A stretch of DNA of 64,000 nucleotides, from assembly GCF_019802285.1 (NCBI RefSeq), contig NZ_JAIEUJ010000003.1, positions 248,001 through 312,000 of the forward strand, in the 5' to 3' direction. Made by a program: the position numbers and the translations under genes. The notes under the pieces were generated by a model, which saw nothing but the letters and a program-made list of their open reading frames with translations, searched no databases and had not been told where the DNA came from. This document shows positions 41,911-51,092 of the stretch, in pieces. This DNA is from Novilysobacter antarcticus (GTDB lineage: Bacteria > Pseudomonadota > Gammaproteobacteria > Xanthomonadales > Xanthomonadaceae). Positions within the stretch are counted from its first letter, which is position 1. Each line of letters begins with the position of its first letter.

Positions 41911-42666
41911 ATGTCGATCGACTGGATCACCGTCGCGGCGCAGATCGTCAACTTTCTTGTTCTGGTCTGGCTGCTGAAGCGGTTTCTGTATCGCCCCATC
42001 CTCGACGGAATCGACGCGCGCGAAAAGGAAATCGCGCAGCGCATGGGTGAGGCCGCGCAGATCCGGGCGGCCGCGGAAACTGCCGAGGCGGACTACAGGG
42101 CGCAGGTGGACAGGCTGCGCGCCGGACGTGAGGGCATGCTGGAGGAGGCCCGTGCGGTTGCCAAGGCCGAGCGTGACGCGCTCCTGGCCGAGAGTCGCCA
42201 GCGCATGGCGCACGAACAGGCCGAATTGGCAGAACAGCGCGTGCAAGAGATACGGCGCTACCGTGACGACCTCCACCGCGACGGTGCAAAAGCGCTGCTG
42301 TCATTGACCCGCAAGGCGCTGATGGATCTGGCCGACGAGACCCTGGAGGCGCGCATCGTCGCGCATGCGGGCACACGCCTGGTCGCGATGGCGGACGATC
42401 TGCGCAAGGCCGGCGGTGAATCGCTGCAGGCGCTCGCCCTGACCCGCGAACCGCTGCCGGAGGCGGCGCGCGAGAACCTGCGCAAAGAGCTTGCCCAGCT
42501 GATTCCCGGCATCACGGTGACGTTCCGCAACGAGCCCGCGCAGACTCCGGGACTGACCCTGCGGATGGGCGGCGCACAGGTGGAGTGGACCGTGGACAGC
42601 TATATCGACGGACTCGATGCGCTGCTGGCCGATGCCGGCCACGGGCAGCTCAGGCCCCAGGGCTGA
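41911..42666 (+). CDS. atpF: N-ATPase b subunit with delta-like C-terminal region
   Basis: A 251-residue peripheral-stalk protein. One N-terminal transmembrane helix (about 8-28, [17 protein letters not shown]) precedes a long charged coiled coil (about 35-135) and a C-terminal domain (about 140-251). Normal b subunits have about 156 residues; the extra part probably replaces the delta subunit, which has no separate gene in this operon, as is known for N-ATPases. Starts 3 bp after atpE. Confidence 0.92.
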   Translation: MSIDWITVAAQIVNFLVLVWLLKRFLYRPILDGIDAREKEIAQRMGEAAQIRAAAETAEADYRAQVDRLRAGREGMLEEARAVAKAERDALLAESRQRMAHEQAELAEQRVQEIRRYRDDLHRDGAKALLSLTRKALMDLADETLEARIVAHAGTRLVAMADDLRKAGGESLQALALTREPLPEAARENLRKELAQLIPGITVTFRNEPAQTPGLTLRMGGAQVEWTVDSYIDGLDALLADAGHGQLRPQG

Positions 42667-42670
42667 AACG

Positions 42671-44203
42671 ATGCAGCCTGATCGGCACGCACCCAGTACG
42701 CTGGACATGGTGCAGGCCCTGCTGGATGGTCCTGCACCCGTCCCCCAGCTGAGCGAGATCGGCAAGGTAACCCAGGTGGGTGACGGCGTGGCGATCGTCA
42801 CCGGACTGGCACGCGCGCTCTCGGACGAGGTCCTGGAGTTCGCCGGCGGAGAACGCGGCATCGTCTTCGACATGGAGCCGGGAAACCTGGGTGTGGTGCT
42901 GCTGGGGCCTTCGGAAAACATCACACTGGGCGAAGAAGTGCGCCGCACCGGTCGCGTGGTCAGCGTACCCACGGGGCCGACACTGCTGGGCCGGGTTGTC
43001 GATGCCCTGGGCCGTCCGCGCGACGGCATGGAACCGTTGGATGCCGCGCCGCTGCGCCCGGTCGAGGCAGAAGCTCCCGGGATCCTCGAGCGCGCGCCGG
43101 TATCGCGCCCGCTGGCGACGGGACTGAAAGCCGTGGACGCCGCGGTGCCGGTGGGACGTGGCCAACGCCAGTTGATCATCGGCGACCGCCAGACCGGCAA
43201 GACCTCGATCGCGGTCGACACGATCCTGAACCAGAAAGACAGCGGCGTGCTGTGTGTCTATTGTGCCGTCGGCCAGCGCGGCGACGCGGTCGCCAAGGTC
43301 ATCGGTGCGCTGCGCGAGGGCGGCATGATGGACCGCTCGGTGGTGTTGTTCGCCGGCGACGAGGAGGCACCGGGACTGGCCCACATCACGCCCTACGCGG
43401 CCATGTCGATTGCCGAAAGCCTCTCCGCAAACGGGCGCGACGTGCTGGTCGTCATCGACGACCTGACCCGTCACGCGCACGCCTACCGCGAGTTGTCGCT
43501 GTTGCTGCGCCGGCCACCGGGACGTGAGGCGTTTCCCGGCGACATCTTCTATGTCCACGCCCGGCTGCTGGAGCGCGCAGGGCAGTTCACCCAGGCCATC
43601 GGTGGCGGTTCGATCACGGTTCTGCCGGTGGTCGAGACGCAGGCGGAGAACCTGTCGGCCTATATCCCCACGAACCTGATCTCGATCACCGACGGGCAGA
43701 TCTATCTGTCGCCACGCCTGGTGCGCCGCAACCAGTTTCCCGCAGTGGATCTGGGCATCTCGGTATCGCGCGTCGGCGGCAAGGCACAGAAGCGTGCATT
43801 CCGCGAAGTGGCCGGCAACCTGCGGGTAACCCTGTCGCAATTCGAGGAGCTGGAAGAGTTCGCCCGCTTTGGCACACGGCTCGATGCAGCCACCAGGATG
43901 CGCCTGGCCCGCGGCACGGCGATACGCGCGGCGCTGCGCCAGCGCGAGCGGGATCCAATGCCGGCGCCCGAACAGCTTGCAGTACTGGTGTGCGCCATGC
44001 AGGGACTTCTGGACGGCATGGACGAGCGCGCGAGCACTGCGGCCATGGATGCGATCCGCGCGGCGGTACGGGCTGACGATGGTGGTCTGGCCGAACGTAT
44101 CGCCTCCAACCAGGGGCTGGATGAGGACAGCCAGGCACAGATCATTGAAACGGGGCGCATGGCGCTGGCTGCTGCTAATGGAAGCGGGGGCGCCCGTGGC
44201 TGA
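42671..44203 (+). CDS. atpA: N-ATPase alpha subunit
   Basis: Non-catalytic nucleotide-binding subunit, 510 residues. P-loop GDRQTGKTS at about 171-179; [22 protein letters not shown] at about 258-279; [16 protein letters not shown] around 335-350. The ATG at 42671 lies 4 bp after the atpF stop. It is about the same length as ordinary alpha subunits. Near its 3' end it overlaps the gamma-gene start. Confidence 0.95.
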   Translation: MQPDRHAPSTLDMVQALLDGPAPVPQLSEIGKVTQVGDGVAIVTGLARALSDEVLEFAGGERGIVFDMEPGNLGVVLLGPSENITLGEEVRRTGRVVSVPTGPTLLGRVVDALGRPRDGMEPLDAAPLRPVEAEAPGILERAPVSRPLATGLKAVDAAVPVGRGQRQLIIGDRQTGKTSIAVDTILNQKDSGVLCVYCAVGQRGDAVAKVIGALREGGMMDRSVVLFAGDEEAPGLAHITPYAAMSIAESLSANGRDVLVVIDDLTRHAHAYRELSLLLRRPPGREAFPGDIFYVHARLLERAGQFTQAIGGGSITVLPVVETQAENLSAYIPTNLISITDGQIYLSPRLVRRNQFPAVDLGISVSRVGGKAQKRAFREVAGNLRVTLSQFEELEEFARFGTRLDAATRMRLARGTAIRAALRQRERDPMPAPEQLAVLVCAMQGLLDGMDERASTAAMDAIRAAVRADDGGLAERIASNQGLDEDSQAQIIETGRMALAAANGSGGARG

Positions 44204-45167
44204 GACGCTTGAGATCCTCAACCGCCGAAGCGAAACGCTGCGCAGCATCGGTGGCATCGTGCGCACGATGAAGACCATGTCGGTGATCAATGCCAATCCG
44301 TACGAACAGGCGGCACATGCGATAGACGCCTACCGCGCCACGGTGCTGGAGGGCCTGCACGCCTTCGTACACCAGCATGGACCGCTGGCGTCCGCGCCCC
44401 GCGTTGCCGCCGGTCATGTGATCGTGGTGTTCGGCTCCGATCATGGGCTGTGTGGAAACTACAACGAGGTGATCGCCGCCGAGGTCGGACGCCACGCGGC
44501 CGAGACGGGCGATCCGGACGGGGTGCGGATGATCTGCGTGGGTGCACAGATGGAAGACGCACTGCGCGGGCTGGGGATGGTGCCCGAGGTGACCCTGCTT
44601 TGCCCCGGCAGCACCGACGGCCTGGGCCGATTGGCCGGGGCACTGGTAACGCGGCTGGACGGAATCCGGCGCGGCGGCGATTCCGATGCGCTCGCAGTAA
44701 CGCTGGCGTTTTCCCGTCGTGGCGACCACGGACTGCAGGTGCCGGTGACCCAGCCCCTGCTGCCACTCGATCCGGAACTGGCGCGCGGCCTGGCGACCCG
44801 GCCATGGCGATCGCGCAGCCTGCCGCGATCCACCCTGCCCGCGCCCACCCTGCTGGCGGCGCTGATCCGCGGTTACCTGTTTGCCAGCCTGTTCCGCGCC
44901 GCCGCCGAGGCGCTGGTTACCGAGAATGCCGCCCGTCTGGCGCGCATGCAGCAGGCCGAGCAGTCGGTGACGGACCGGCTGGAGGAACTGACGGCGGAAA
45001 CCCGCGCCGTGCGACAGGACGAGATCACCACCGAACTGCTGGATGTGATCATCGGTTTCGAGGCGCTGAAGGAACGTGAGAAGCGCAAACAGGCGGTTGC
45101 CGCTGCCACCACCAAGGCTCACCTGCATGACGTGAGGTCGCCTCGTGACCCACATCGGCCTGCGTAG
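44196..45167 (+). CDS. atpG: N-ATPase gamma subunit
   Basis: Central rotor shaft, 323 residues from a GTG at 44196 with GGGGG 5 bases upstream; an ATG at 44178 is an alternative without a ribosome site. The N-terminal helix ([20 protein letters not shown], then [10 protein letters not shown]) and the C-terminal helix ([19 protein letters not shown], then RMQQAEQSV) are the antiparallel coiled-coil shaft. [15 protein letters not shown] is the standard gamma core motif. It is the last gene of the operon, overlapping atpA by 8 bp. The RES toxin gene converges on it with 75 bp between. Confidence 0.92.
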   Translation: MAETLEILNRRSETLRSIGGIVRTMKTMSVINANPYEQAAHAIDAYRATVLEGLHAFVHQHGPLASAPRVAAGHVIVVFGSDHGLCGNYNEVIAAEVGRHAAETGDPDGVRMICVGAQMEDALRGLGMVPEVTLLCPGSTDGLGRLAGALVTRLDGIRRGGDSDALAVTLAFSRRGDHGLQVPVTQPLLPLDPELARGLATRPWRSRSLPRSTLPAPTLLAALIRGYLFASLFRAAAEALVTENAARLARMQQAEQSVTDRLEELTAETRAVRQDEITTELLDVIIGFEALKEREKRKQAVAAATTKAHLHDVRSPRDPHRPA

Positions 45168-45242
45168 CGGATTCGCGCGAGTGTCCCCGCTTGGCATCGC
45201 CCCTTGCCAAACGTGTCGGCCGGCATGGCCACGGAACAAAGC

Positions 45243-45947
45243 TCAACGGGATCTGCGCAACTCCCGCATGAACAATCGCTGGTCCACGACGCCGGGAGTG
45301 CGCTCGATCGCAACCATCTGCTGGCCCAGGTCGATCCGGTAGGTCAGGTAATACGCCAGCGCGGCGTCGGACAGCGGCGCGGCCCGGAACGCTGCCAGGC
45401 ACTCGCCATCCGGCCATCGCGCCGAAGGGTAGACGAGGCCGGCCAGGCCCTGATGGGCGGCATACCGGCCGATCGGCTGGGTCGGCGCGTAGTCGTCACC
45501 GACCAGCGCGGGAAATGCGTCCTCCTTGCCGCGAAGGTCGGCAAACAGTCCCCGCGCCCGCACCGTGTAAACCGCGCGGTAACGCACGAACGCGGTTTCC
45601 GGCGGGTCGATCAGGTCGTTGCCCTGCCGCAGGGCATGCCAGCACGTCTCGGCGCGGGCGGTCGCATCGTCCAAGGCGCCGTACCAGACGCGGATGGTGC
45701 CGTCGCCGAAGCGCGAGCCCACCACGGAGTCGCTGGCGAAGGGGTAGTCGATGGCCTGCGAGTAGGACAGGCCGCGGTCGATAATCCCCGGCGGTGACTT
45801 GCGCACCGCCATCTCAGCCGCGATCGCCGAATCCTGCCCGGCCCGATCGGGCACCAGGTCGTCAAACAGGTTTTCGCTGAGTCGCAGCGAGGTGATGTTC
45901 CGGAACAGCTGCGTGTCCACGCGGGACAGCGTGTCCAGAACCTCCAC
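45243..45947 (-). CDS. RES-domain toxin
   Basis: A 234-residue NAD+-degrading toxin of the RES family. The catalytic residues are spaced as in known RES enzymes: Arg79, Tyr89 (VWYGALDD), Glu100 (ARAETCWH) and Ser175 (YPSARWPDG). About 45 extra residues precede the domain compared with compact RES proteins. Start is a GTG at 45947; its first base is the last base of the antitoxin's TAG stop, so the two are translated together. A RES toxin depletes NAD+ and stops growth. Confidence 0.92.
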   Translation of the reverse strand: MEVLDTLSRVDTQLFRNITSLRLSENLFDDLVPDRAGQDSAIAAEMAVRKSPPGIIDRGLSYSQAIDYPFASDSVVGSRFGDGTIRVWYGALDDATARAETCWHALRQGNDLIDPPETAFVRYRAVYTVRARGLFADLRGKEDAFPALVGDDYAPTQPIGRYAAHQGLAGLVYPSARWPDGECLAAFRAAPLSDAALAYYLTYRIDLGQQMVAIERTPGVVDQRLFMRELRRSR

Positions 45948-46351
45948 TACTGGCCCCGCTGGAAATCAATGAACCGCGCGATCCGGGCGACGCCCAGCAG
46001 GCCGTCGGTCAACATGACTTCCAGCGGCGTGTGGCCTTCCAGCACCCGGTTGCGTAGCTTCACCCAGCCAAAGCGCAATGCCTCGCTTTCCGGGAAGAGC
46101 AGGCGCAGGCCCTTGTGGATGCCCAGCAGGTAACCGACGCGGGCGAGTGTGTCGGGCGCATTGGGCAGCGCCCTTTCACCGCGACGGTATTGCGGCAGGA
46201 CCTTCCGGCTTTCCGGACTCATACCGAGCAGGATCAACTGCTCCTCGGCGGAAAGGCCCCACTTCTCGAACAGCGCCGCCACCGTGCGCGCCAGATCCTT
46301 GCGGGTCTGGTCGGACTGAAGATTCAACACTTGATCGGCGGGGACGCTCAC
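45947..46351 (-). CDS. Xre/MbcA/ParS-type antitoxin
   Basis: A 134-residue antitoxin. The N-terminal helix-turn-helix region (about 20-75, WGLSAEEQLILLGMSPES, then YRRGERALPNAPDTLARV) and the C-terminal toxin-binding MbcA/ParS domain (about 95-134, NRVLEGHTPLEVMLTDG) match the Xre-MbcA-ParS family that pairs with RES toxins. Start is GTG at 46351 because AGGAG lies 6 bases upstream; a TTG and a GTG further left lack such a site. It precedes the toxin, and its promoter holds a perfect palindrome that it probably binds. Confidence 0.93.
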   Translation of the reverse strand: MSVPADQVLNLQSDQTRKDLARTVAALFEKWGLSAEEQLILLGMSPESRKVLPQYRRGERALPNAPDTLARVGYLLGIHKGLRLLFPESEALRFGWVKLRNRVLEGHTPLEVMLTDGLLGVARIARFIDFQRGQ

Positions 46352-46377
46352 GGGTTTCTCCTGTGTATGCGTCACCA

Positions 46378-46406
46378 ATAATCGGGGATATATCCCCGCA
46401 ATTCAA
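46378..46406 (-). promoter_or_regulatory. Toxin-antitoxin promoter with palindromic operator
   Basis: On the minus strand TTGAAT (46406-46401), a 17-base spacer and GATTAT (46383-46378) form a sigma-70-like promoter. A perfect 16-bp palindrome CGGGGATATATCCCCG (46383-46398) fills almost the whole spacer. The antitoxin start codon is 27 bp downstream of the -10. A bound Xre-type dimer here would block the polymerase, giving autoregulation. Confidence 0.75.
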
Positions 46407-46430
46407 GTCGAGCGTGGGCTCGGTGGCGTC

Positions 46431-47105
46431 TCAGCCCCTCACATCATCCACTGCCGCCTTCATCCGCCCGATCACCTCGGCGTAATCGGGCGCATTGAAG
46501 ATGGCCGAGCCCGCAACGAAGGTGTCCGCGCCGGCGCGCGCGATCTCGGCGATGTTGTCCGGTTTCACTCCGCCGTCGATTTCCAGGCGGATCGGCTTGC
46601 CGATCGCATCGATGCGCTGTCGGGCCTCGCGCAGCTTATCCAGCGTCGAGGGTATGAACGATTGGCCGCCAAAGCCGGGGTTGACCGACATCAGCAACAC
46701 CATATCGAGGTCCTCCAGCACCCAGTCGAGCACATCCAGCGGGGTTGCCGGGTTCAGCACGACGCCGGCCTGGCAGCCGTGCGACTTGATGATCTGGATG
46801 GTGCGATGGACGTGCCGGCTCGCTTCGGGATGGAAGCTGATCATGCTGGCGCCAGCCTTGGCGAAGTCGGGCACGAGGCGATCCACCGGCTCAACCATCA
46901 GGTGCACGTCGATCGGCGCGGTGACGCCGTGCTTGCGCAGTGCCTCGCACACCATCGGGCCGATGGTCAGGTTGGGCACGTAATGGTTGTCCATCACATC
47001 GAAATGGACCCAGCCCGCGCCGGCCTTGAGGACGTTGTCGACTTCCTCGCCCAAGCGGGCGAAGTCGGCCGAGAGGATGGACGGGGCGATGACGGTAGGC
47101 TGCAT
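46431..47105 (-). CDS. rpe: Ribulose-phosphate 3-epimerase
   Basis: Interconverts ribulose-5-phosphate and xylulose-5-phosphate in the pentose phosphate pathway. The 224-residue TIM barrel has [16 protein letters not shown], the metal-binding [12 protein letters not shown] and HLMVEP segments, [14 protein letters not shown] and the phosphate loop [10 protein letters not shown]. Normal length. It is transcribed leftward, 18 bp downstream of the short J-domain gene. Confidence 0.97.
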   Translation of the reverse strand: MQPTVIAPSILSADFARLGEEVDNVLKAGAGWVHFDVMDNHYVPNLTIGPMVCEALRKHGVTAPIDVHLMVEPVDRLVPDFAKAGASMISFHPEASRHVHRTIQIIKSHGCQAGVVLNPATPLDVLDWVLEDLDMVLLMSVNPGFGGQSFIPSTLDKLREARQRIDAIGKPIRLEIDGGVKPDNIAEIARAGADTFVAGSAIFNAPDYAEVIGRMKAAVDDVRG

Positions 47106-47123
47106 GGCGGACTCGGGGAAGGT

Positions 47124-47459
47124 TCAGGCGCGCGGACGCTTGGATTTGATCTGCTTGTAGGCGCGGTTGATCTCGCCGGCCCTGGCCTCTGCCTGCTTGC
47201 GCAGTTCATCGGCCACACCGGGCATGCGATCAGGGTGGTACTGCGAAATCAACCGGCGATAGGCCTGCTCGACCTCGGCCTGCGTGGCGTCCGGGGTCAG
47301 CCCGAGCACGGCATAGGGATTGTCCCGGCGCAGCTGGAACCAGTCGGTGTCGAACGCGTGGCCGATCAGCAGCCCTACCAGGCCGCCCAGCAAGGGGTTG
47401 AACCGCAACAAGGCGGCTCCGGCAAACAGGCCCAGCAGTTTTCCGTACCAGCGTTTCAT
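47124..47459 (-). CDS. Short membrane J-domain protein (DjlA-like, without TerB domain)
   Basis: A 111-residue protein: an N-terminal membrane segment rich in Gly and Leu (about 5-35, [12 protein letters not shown] to [12 protein letters not shown]) as in DjlA, joined directly to a J domain (about 47-111) with the HPD motif in QYHPDRMPG. The TerB-like central domain of DjlA is missing. The J domain would stimulate DnaK ATPase at the inner membrane. It precedes rpe by 18 bp in the same direction, and its start is divergent from purC. Confidence 0.88.
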   Translation of the reverse strand: MKRWYGKLLGLFAGAALLRFNPLLGGLVGLLIGHAFDTDWFQLRRDNPYAVLGLTPDATQAEVEQAYRRLISQYHPDRMPGVADELRKQAEARAGEINRAYKQIKSKRPRA

Positions 47460-47614
47460 CGCGCCCCGGGGGACAGTCGTGGATCGGTCGCCAGTGTACC
47501 TGCACGCTGCCCCGACCCGGCGTACACTGGCCGGCCCTGTCGCGCCGGCGCGCGATATCAGCGGCGCTCCGCGGCAGGTTCTGCAATGCTGTGCGTGCTA
47601 CCGAGGGGCTCCAT

Positions 47615-48556
47615 TTGTCCACGACAATGCTGCGACGTTCACTATCCGAATCCGATCTGCCGGGCCTGCCGTTGCGCCACCGCGGCAAGGTCCGCGATGT
47701 GTTCGACCTGCCATCCGCGTCCCTGCCCGCCGACACTCCGCCAGGTGACTACCTGCTGATCGTCGCCACCGACCGGCTGAGCGCGTTCGACGTGGTCCTG
47801 CCCGACCCGATCCCGGGCAAGGGCGAGATGCTCTGCCAGATCAGTAATTTCTGGTTCGAGAAAACCGAGCACATCGCCCGCAACCACCTGACCGGCATCG
47901 ATGTCGCGTCGGTGCTGCCCGACGGCGTGGACCCGTCGCTGTACGTGCGCCGCTCTGTGGTCGCCAAGCGCCTGAAGCCGGTGCCGATCGAATGCATCGC
48001 CCGCGGCTACGTGATCGGCAGTGGCTGGAAGGATTACCAGCGCACCGGTCGCATCAGCGGCATCGAGCTGCCCGACGGCCTGCGCCAGGCGGAAAAACTG
48101 GCCAAGCCGATCTTCACTCCCTCCACCAAGGCCGCCGCCGGCGAGCACGACGAGAACATCGACTTCGACACCGCTGTGCGCCTGTGCGGCGCGGAATTGG
48201 CCGAAGCGGTGCGCGACGCGACCCTGCGCCTGTACCGCTTCGCGGCGGACTTCGCCGCCGAGCGCGGGATCCTGCTGGCCGACACCAAGTTCGAGTTCGG
48301 CACCGACGCCGACGGCCATCTGTATGTGATGGACGAGATGCTGACGCCGGACTCCTCGCGTTACTGGCCGGCCGACGAGTACCAGGTCGGCAGCAGCCCG
48401 CCGAGCTACGACAAGCAGATCGTGCGCGACTATCTGGAAACGCTGGACTGGAACAAGATGACGCCAGGACCGGAATTGCCGGCGGAAGTTATCGAACGCA
48501 CCCGCGCGCGCTACGCGGATGCGCTGCAGAAGCTGGCCGGCATAAGCATCGACTGA
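47615..48556 (+). CDS. purC: Phosphoribosylaminoimidazole-succinocarboxamide synthase
   Basis: Makes SAICAR from CAIR and aspartate in purine synthesis. The 313-residue protein is the longer form (about 300, as in xanthomonads and yeast), not the short 237-residue E. coli type. [45 protein letters not shown] and [11 protein letters not shown] are clear. The likely start is TTG at 47615 with GAGGGG 6 bases upstream, giving MSTTMLRRS; an ATG at 47627 is an alternative. It ends overlapping a possible ATG of the next gene (TGATG). Confidence 0.95.
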   Translation: MSTTMLRRSLSESDLPGLPLRHRGKVRDVFDLPSASLPADTPPGDYLLIVATDRLSAFDVVLPDPIPGKGEMLCQISNFWFEKTEHIARNHLTGIDVASVLPDGVDPSLYVRRSVVAKRLKPVPIECIARGYVIGSGWKDYQRTGRISGIELPDGLRQAEKLAKPIFTPSTKAAAGEHDENIDFDTAVRLCGAELAEAVRDATLRLYRFAADFAAERGILLADTKFEFGTDADGHLYVMDEMLTPDSSRYWPADEYQVGSSPPSYDKQIVRDYLETLDWNKMTPGPELPAEVIERTRARYADALQKLAGISID

Positions 48557-48591
48557 TGACCGGCGGGGAACCATCGCAGGGGGCAGGCAAC

Positions 48592-49068
48592 ATGGACGCA
48601 GGCACGCGAAAGATCGACCGCTGGTTTGCCAGCTACTCCGATGACCATCGCAACGACACCAATCAGTGGATCCACGTGGTCTGCGTACCGGCGATTGCGT
48701 GGAGCGTGGTGGCACTGCTGTGGTGCATCCCGGCCCCCGGCACCTTGTTCCGGCCCGGGTTCTGGGCCGGGCTGGCGATCGTTGCCGCAACACTGTTCTA
48801 TTACCGCCAGTCACGCAGGCTGGGCCTGGGCATGCTGGGAATGTTCCTGCTGATGGCGTTGCTCTCGGGCTACATTTTCGAGACGCATGGCATGCGCGCA
48901 CTGCTGTGGAGCGCCATCAGCGTGTTTGTGATCGCCTGGATCGGCCAGTTCGTCGGCCACAAGATCGAGGGCCGCAAGCCCAGCTTCCTCACCGACCTGA
49001 CCTACCTGCTGATCGGCCCGGCTTGGGTGCTGTCCAAGCTCTACCGCAAGATGGGCCTGTGCTACTGA
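48592..49068 (+). CDS. DUF962 (Mpo1-like) membrane protein
   Basis: A 158-residue protein with the DUF962/Mpo1-like pattern: WFASYSDDHRNDTNQWIHVVCVPAI (shortened here), with the conserved His/Asp cluster before the first helix, about four hydrophobic segments, and WIGQFVGHKIEGRKPSFLTDLTYLLIGPAWV near the end. Mpo1 in yeast is a 2-hydroxy fatty acid dioxygenase; a similar oxygenase role in bacteria is an inference. Start ATG at 48592 with AGGGGG 8 bases upstream; an earlier ATG at 48556 overlaps the purC stop. Confidence 0.87.
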   Translation: MDAGTRKIDRWFASYSDDHRNDTNQWIHVVCVPAIAWSVVALLWCIPAPGTLFRPGFWAGLAIVAATLFYYRQSRRLGLGMLGMFLLMALLSGYIFETHGMRALLWSAISVFVIAWIGQFVGHKIEGRKPSFLTDLTYLLIGPAWVLSKLYRKMGLCY

Positions 49069-49146
49069 GCCCTGCCGGCGCGATCCGCACGTTTCCCGCA
49101 GAAACCATTCCCTGCCCGCCTCGCGGGTGCAATTTGCTGAGTCCGC

Positions 49147-50034
49147 ATGTCCCCGCGCGATATTTCCCTGGTCCTGCTGATCTGTTTCGCATGGGCCGGC
49201 AACTTCCTCACCTCGGCCATCGCGCTGCAGGAAATCCCGCCGTTCCTGTTCACCGCCCTGCGCTTTGCCGCACTCGGTGCCGTTCTCGTGTTCTGGACCA
49301 AACGACCGCCGCCGGGGCAGTGGCCGCGGCTGATCAGTGTGTGCCTGTGCATCGGCGTGGCCCACTTCGGCCTGAGCTTTGTCGCCCTGAAGATGTCCAG
49401 CGACCTGTCCTCGCCGGCGATCGTGGTGCAAAGCTATATCCCGATGACCGCGATCCTGGCGTGGCTGGTGCTGGGGGAGCGCTTCGCCTGGCGCACCGGT
49501 CTGGCGATCGCGGTGAGTTTCGCCGGCGTGCTGGTGCTGGGACTTGATCCGTCCGTGCTGGGCAACTGGATGGCGGTGCTGCTGATGCTGGCCGCCGCGC
49601 TGTTCCTGGCGACGGGTACAGTGCTGATGAAGGGTCTGCAGGGACTGGACACCTTCAGCATGCAGGGCTGGACCTCGATCATCGCGATCTTCCCGTTGCT
49701 GGCGATCAGTGCGGCGATCGAACCGGGCGGCTTCGCGACGCTGCCGTCGGCGAGCTGGGTGGCCTGGGCGTGCGTGGTCTACGCAGCGCTGGTGTCCTCG
49801 CTGCTGGGTCACGGCCTCTACTACGTGTTGATGCAGCGCTACCCGGTCGCGCAGGTCACGCCGTGGCTGCTGCTGACGCCGGTGATCGCGGTGGGTCTGG
49901 GCATCGCGTTCTGGGGTGACCGTCCGGGGCCGCGACTGTTCATCGGTGGCGCGATGGTGCTCGGCGGCGTGCTGGGCGTGGCGCTGCGGGCGCTGCGCAA
50001 GGCGCGCACAATGCCCTTGGCGCGCGATATCTAG
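49147..50034 (+). CDS. EamA/DMT-family transporter
   Basis: A 295-residue membrane protein with about ten helices in two EamA repeats, a drug/metabolite exporter. LLICFAWAGNFLTSAIAL begins the first repeat and VVQSYIPMTAILAWLVLGERF ends it; the second repeat holds SLLGHGLYYVLMQRYPVAQV. The substrate is unknown. It follows the DUF962 gene by 78 bp and overlaps the convergent epimerase gene by 4 bp at its 3' end. Confidence 0.93.
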   Translation: MSPRDISLVLLICFAWAGNFLTSAIALQEIPPFLFTALRFAALGAVLVFWTKRPPPGQWPRLISVCLCIGVAHFGLSFVALKMSSDLSSPAIVVQSYIPMTAILAWLVLGERFAWRTGLAIAVSFAGVLVLGLDPSVLGNWMAVLLMLAAALFLATGTVLMKGLQGLDTFSMQGWTSIIAIFPLLAISAAIEPGGFATLPSASWVAWACVVYAALVSSLLGHGLYYVLMQRYPVAQVTPWLLLTPVIAVGLGIAFWGDRPGPRLFIGGAMVLGGVLGVALRALRKARTMPLARDI

Positions 50035-50906
50035 GGACGTCGGAACATCGCATCGACCGGTTCGAACGGCCGCGGACAGTAGCCGAAGTCGCGCTGCGCG
50101 GGACCGGAGTCGAAAACAAGATCCTGCTGCATCCGCGCGATGGCGGCATCACCGAGCCCGCTGGCACGACCGCTGATCCGGGCCGCGTGCAGGGCCAAGG
50201 CAAACAGGGGGCGCGGCAGCTCGAGCAGGCGTGCCGGCGGCTGCAAACAGGCCAGCACGCGGGCGACCATGTCGCGGTAGCTCAGTGACTCCCCGCCCGG
50301 CACCGCGTAGGCGCGGCCGTGGCTGGCCGGGCGGTCGAAACACCCCAGCGCGGCTTCGGCCAGGTCGGCCACGTGCACGGGCTGGCGCAATCCGGTGGCG
50401 CCGCGTGGCAGCGGGAATCGGCCCCAGCGTCGCGCCAACCCCGCGATCCGGGTCAGGTTGGCGTCGCGGCCCACGCCGTACACCAGGGTCGGGCGCAGGA
50501 CGGTCAATGCCGCGCCGCGATCCTGTGCCCGGGCAAAAAGCGCACGCTCGGCGCTGGCCAAGCGCTCCGCCAGGTCGCGCTCGAACGGGTCATCCGAACG
50601 CTGCTTGGTCTCCACGCTGGTGGAGCCGAACGCCACAACCCGCCCCGCGTCGATTCCGGCGTCGGCGTACCAGCGCGCGAAACCGTCCAACGGACCGCAA
50701 CTGAAGATCACATCCACCCGCGACGGCAGCACGGGTGGCGCATCCAGCTCGCCCGGCAGCCAGTGCACACCGTTCGCCGGCACGCCGGGGCCAGCAGCAC
50801 GGACCTGGCGCGAGACTGCGGTCACGCGCCAATCGGCCGGCGCCAGGCGCGCGATCAGCGCACTGCCGATCTGGCCGCTGCCGCCGAATACCAGGGCATC
50901 GCGCAT
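50031..50906 (-). CDS. NAD-dependent epimerase/dehydratase family protein
   Basis: A 291-residue SDR-fold protein. The nucleotide-binding motif is FGGSGQIGSALIARL (about 7-21), with DVIFSCGPLDGF and VVAFGSTSVETKQRSDDP as later strand and active-site segments. The usual YxxxK motif is not obvious, so it may be an atypical member. Start MRDALVFGGSG is preferred; the frame extends 11 codons further left without a clear site. Substrate unknown. It converges on the EamA gene with a 4-bp overlap. Confidence 0.87.
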   Translation of the reverse strand: MRDALVFGGSGQIGSALIARLAPADWRVTAVSRQVRAAGPGVPANGVHWLPGELDAPPVLPSRVDVIFSCGPLDGFARWYADAGIDAGRVVAFGSTSVETKQRSDDPFERDLAERLASAERALFARAQDRGAALTVLRPTLVYGVGRDANLTRIAGLARRWGRFPLPRGATGLRQPVHVADLAEAALGCFDRPASHGRAYAVPGGESLSYRDMVARVLACLQPPARLLELPRPLFALALHAARISGRASGLGDAAIARMQQDLVFDSGPAQRDFGYCPRPFEPVDAMFRRP

Positions 50907-51092
50907 GGGTGTCGTCCACGTCAAATGACCGCACAGCATAGCGAGGGGATGGATGCGAATCCGACAGTAAAGGGCCGGGTTCGCCGTGAATTGGCAAGGA
51001 TATGACCTCGATGCCTCGGTTAGAATCGGGCACTGCCGCCAAAAGCCCGCACCGCGGCTGGCGCGCCATCCCCCGATGCCACAGGACTTCCA

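Noticed and set aside
42650..44296. A 548-codon minus-strand frame over atpA
   Set aside because: Antisense to a clear alpha-subunit gene, with a composition typical of shadow frames; no domain.
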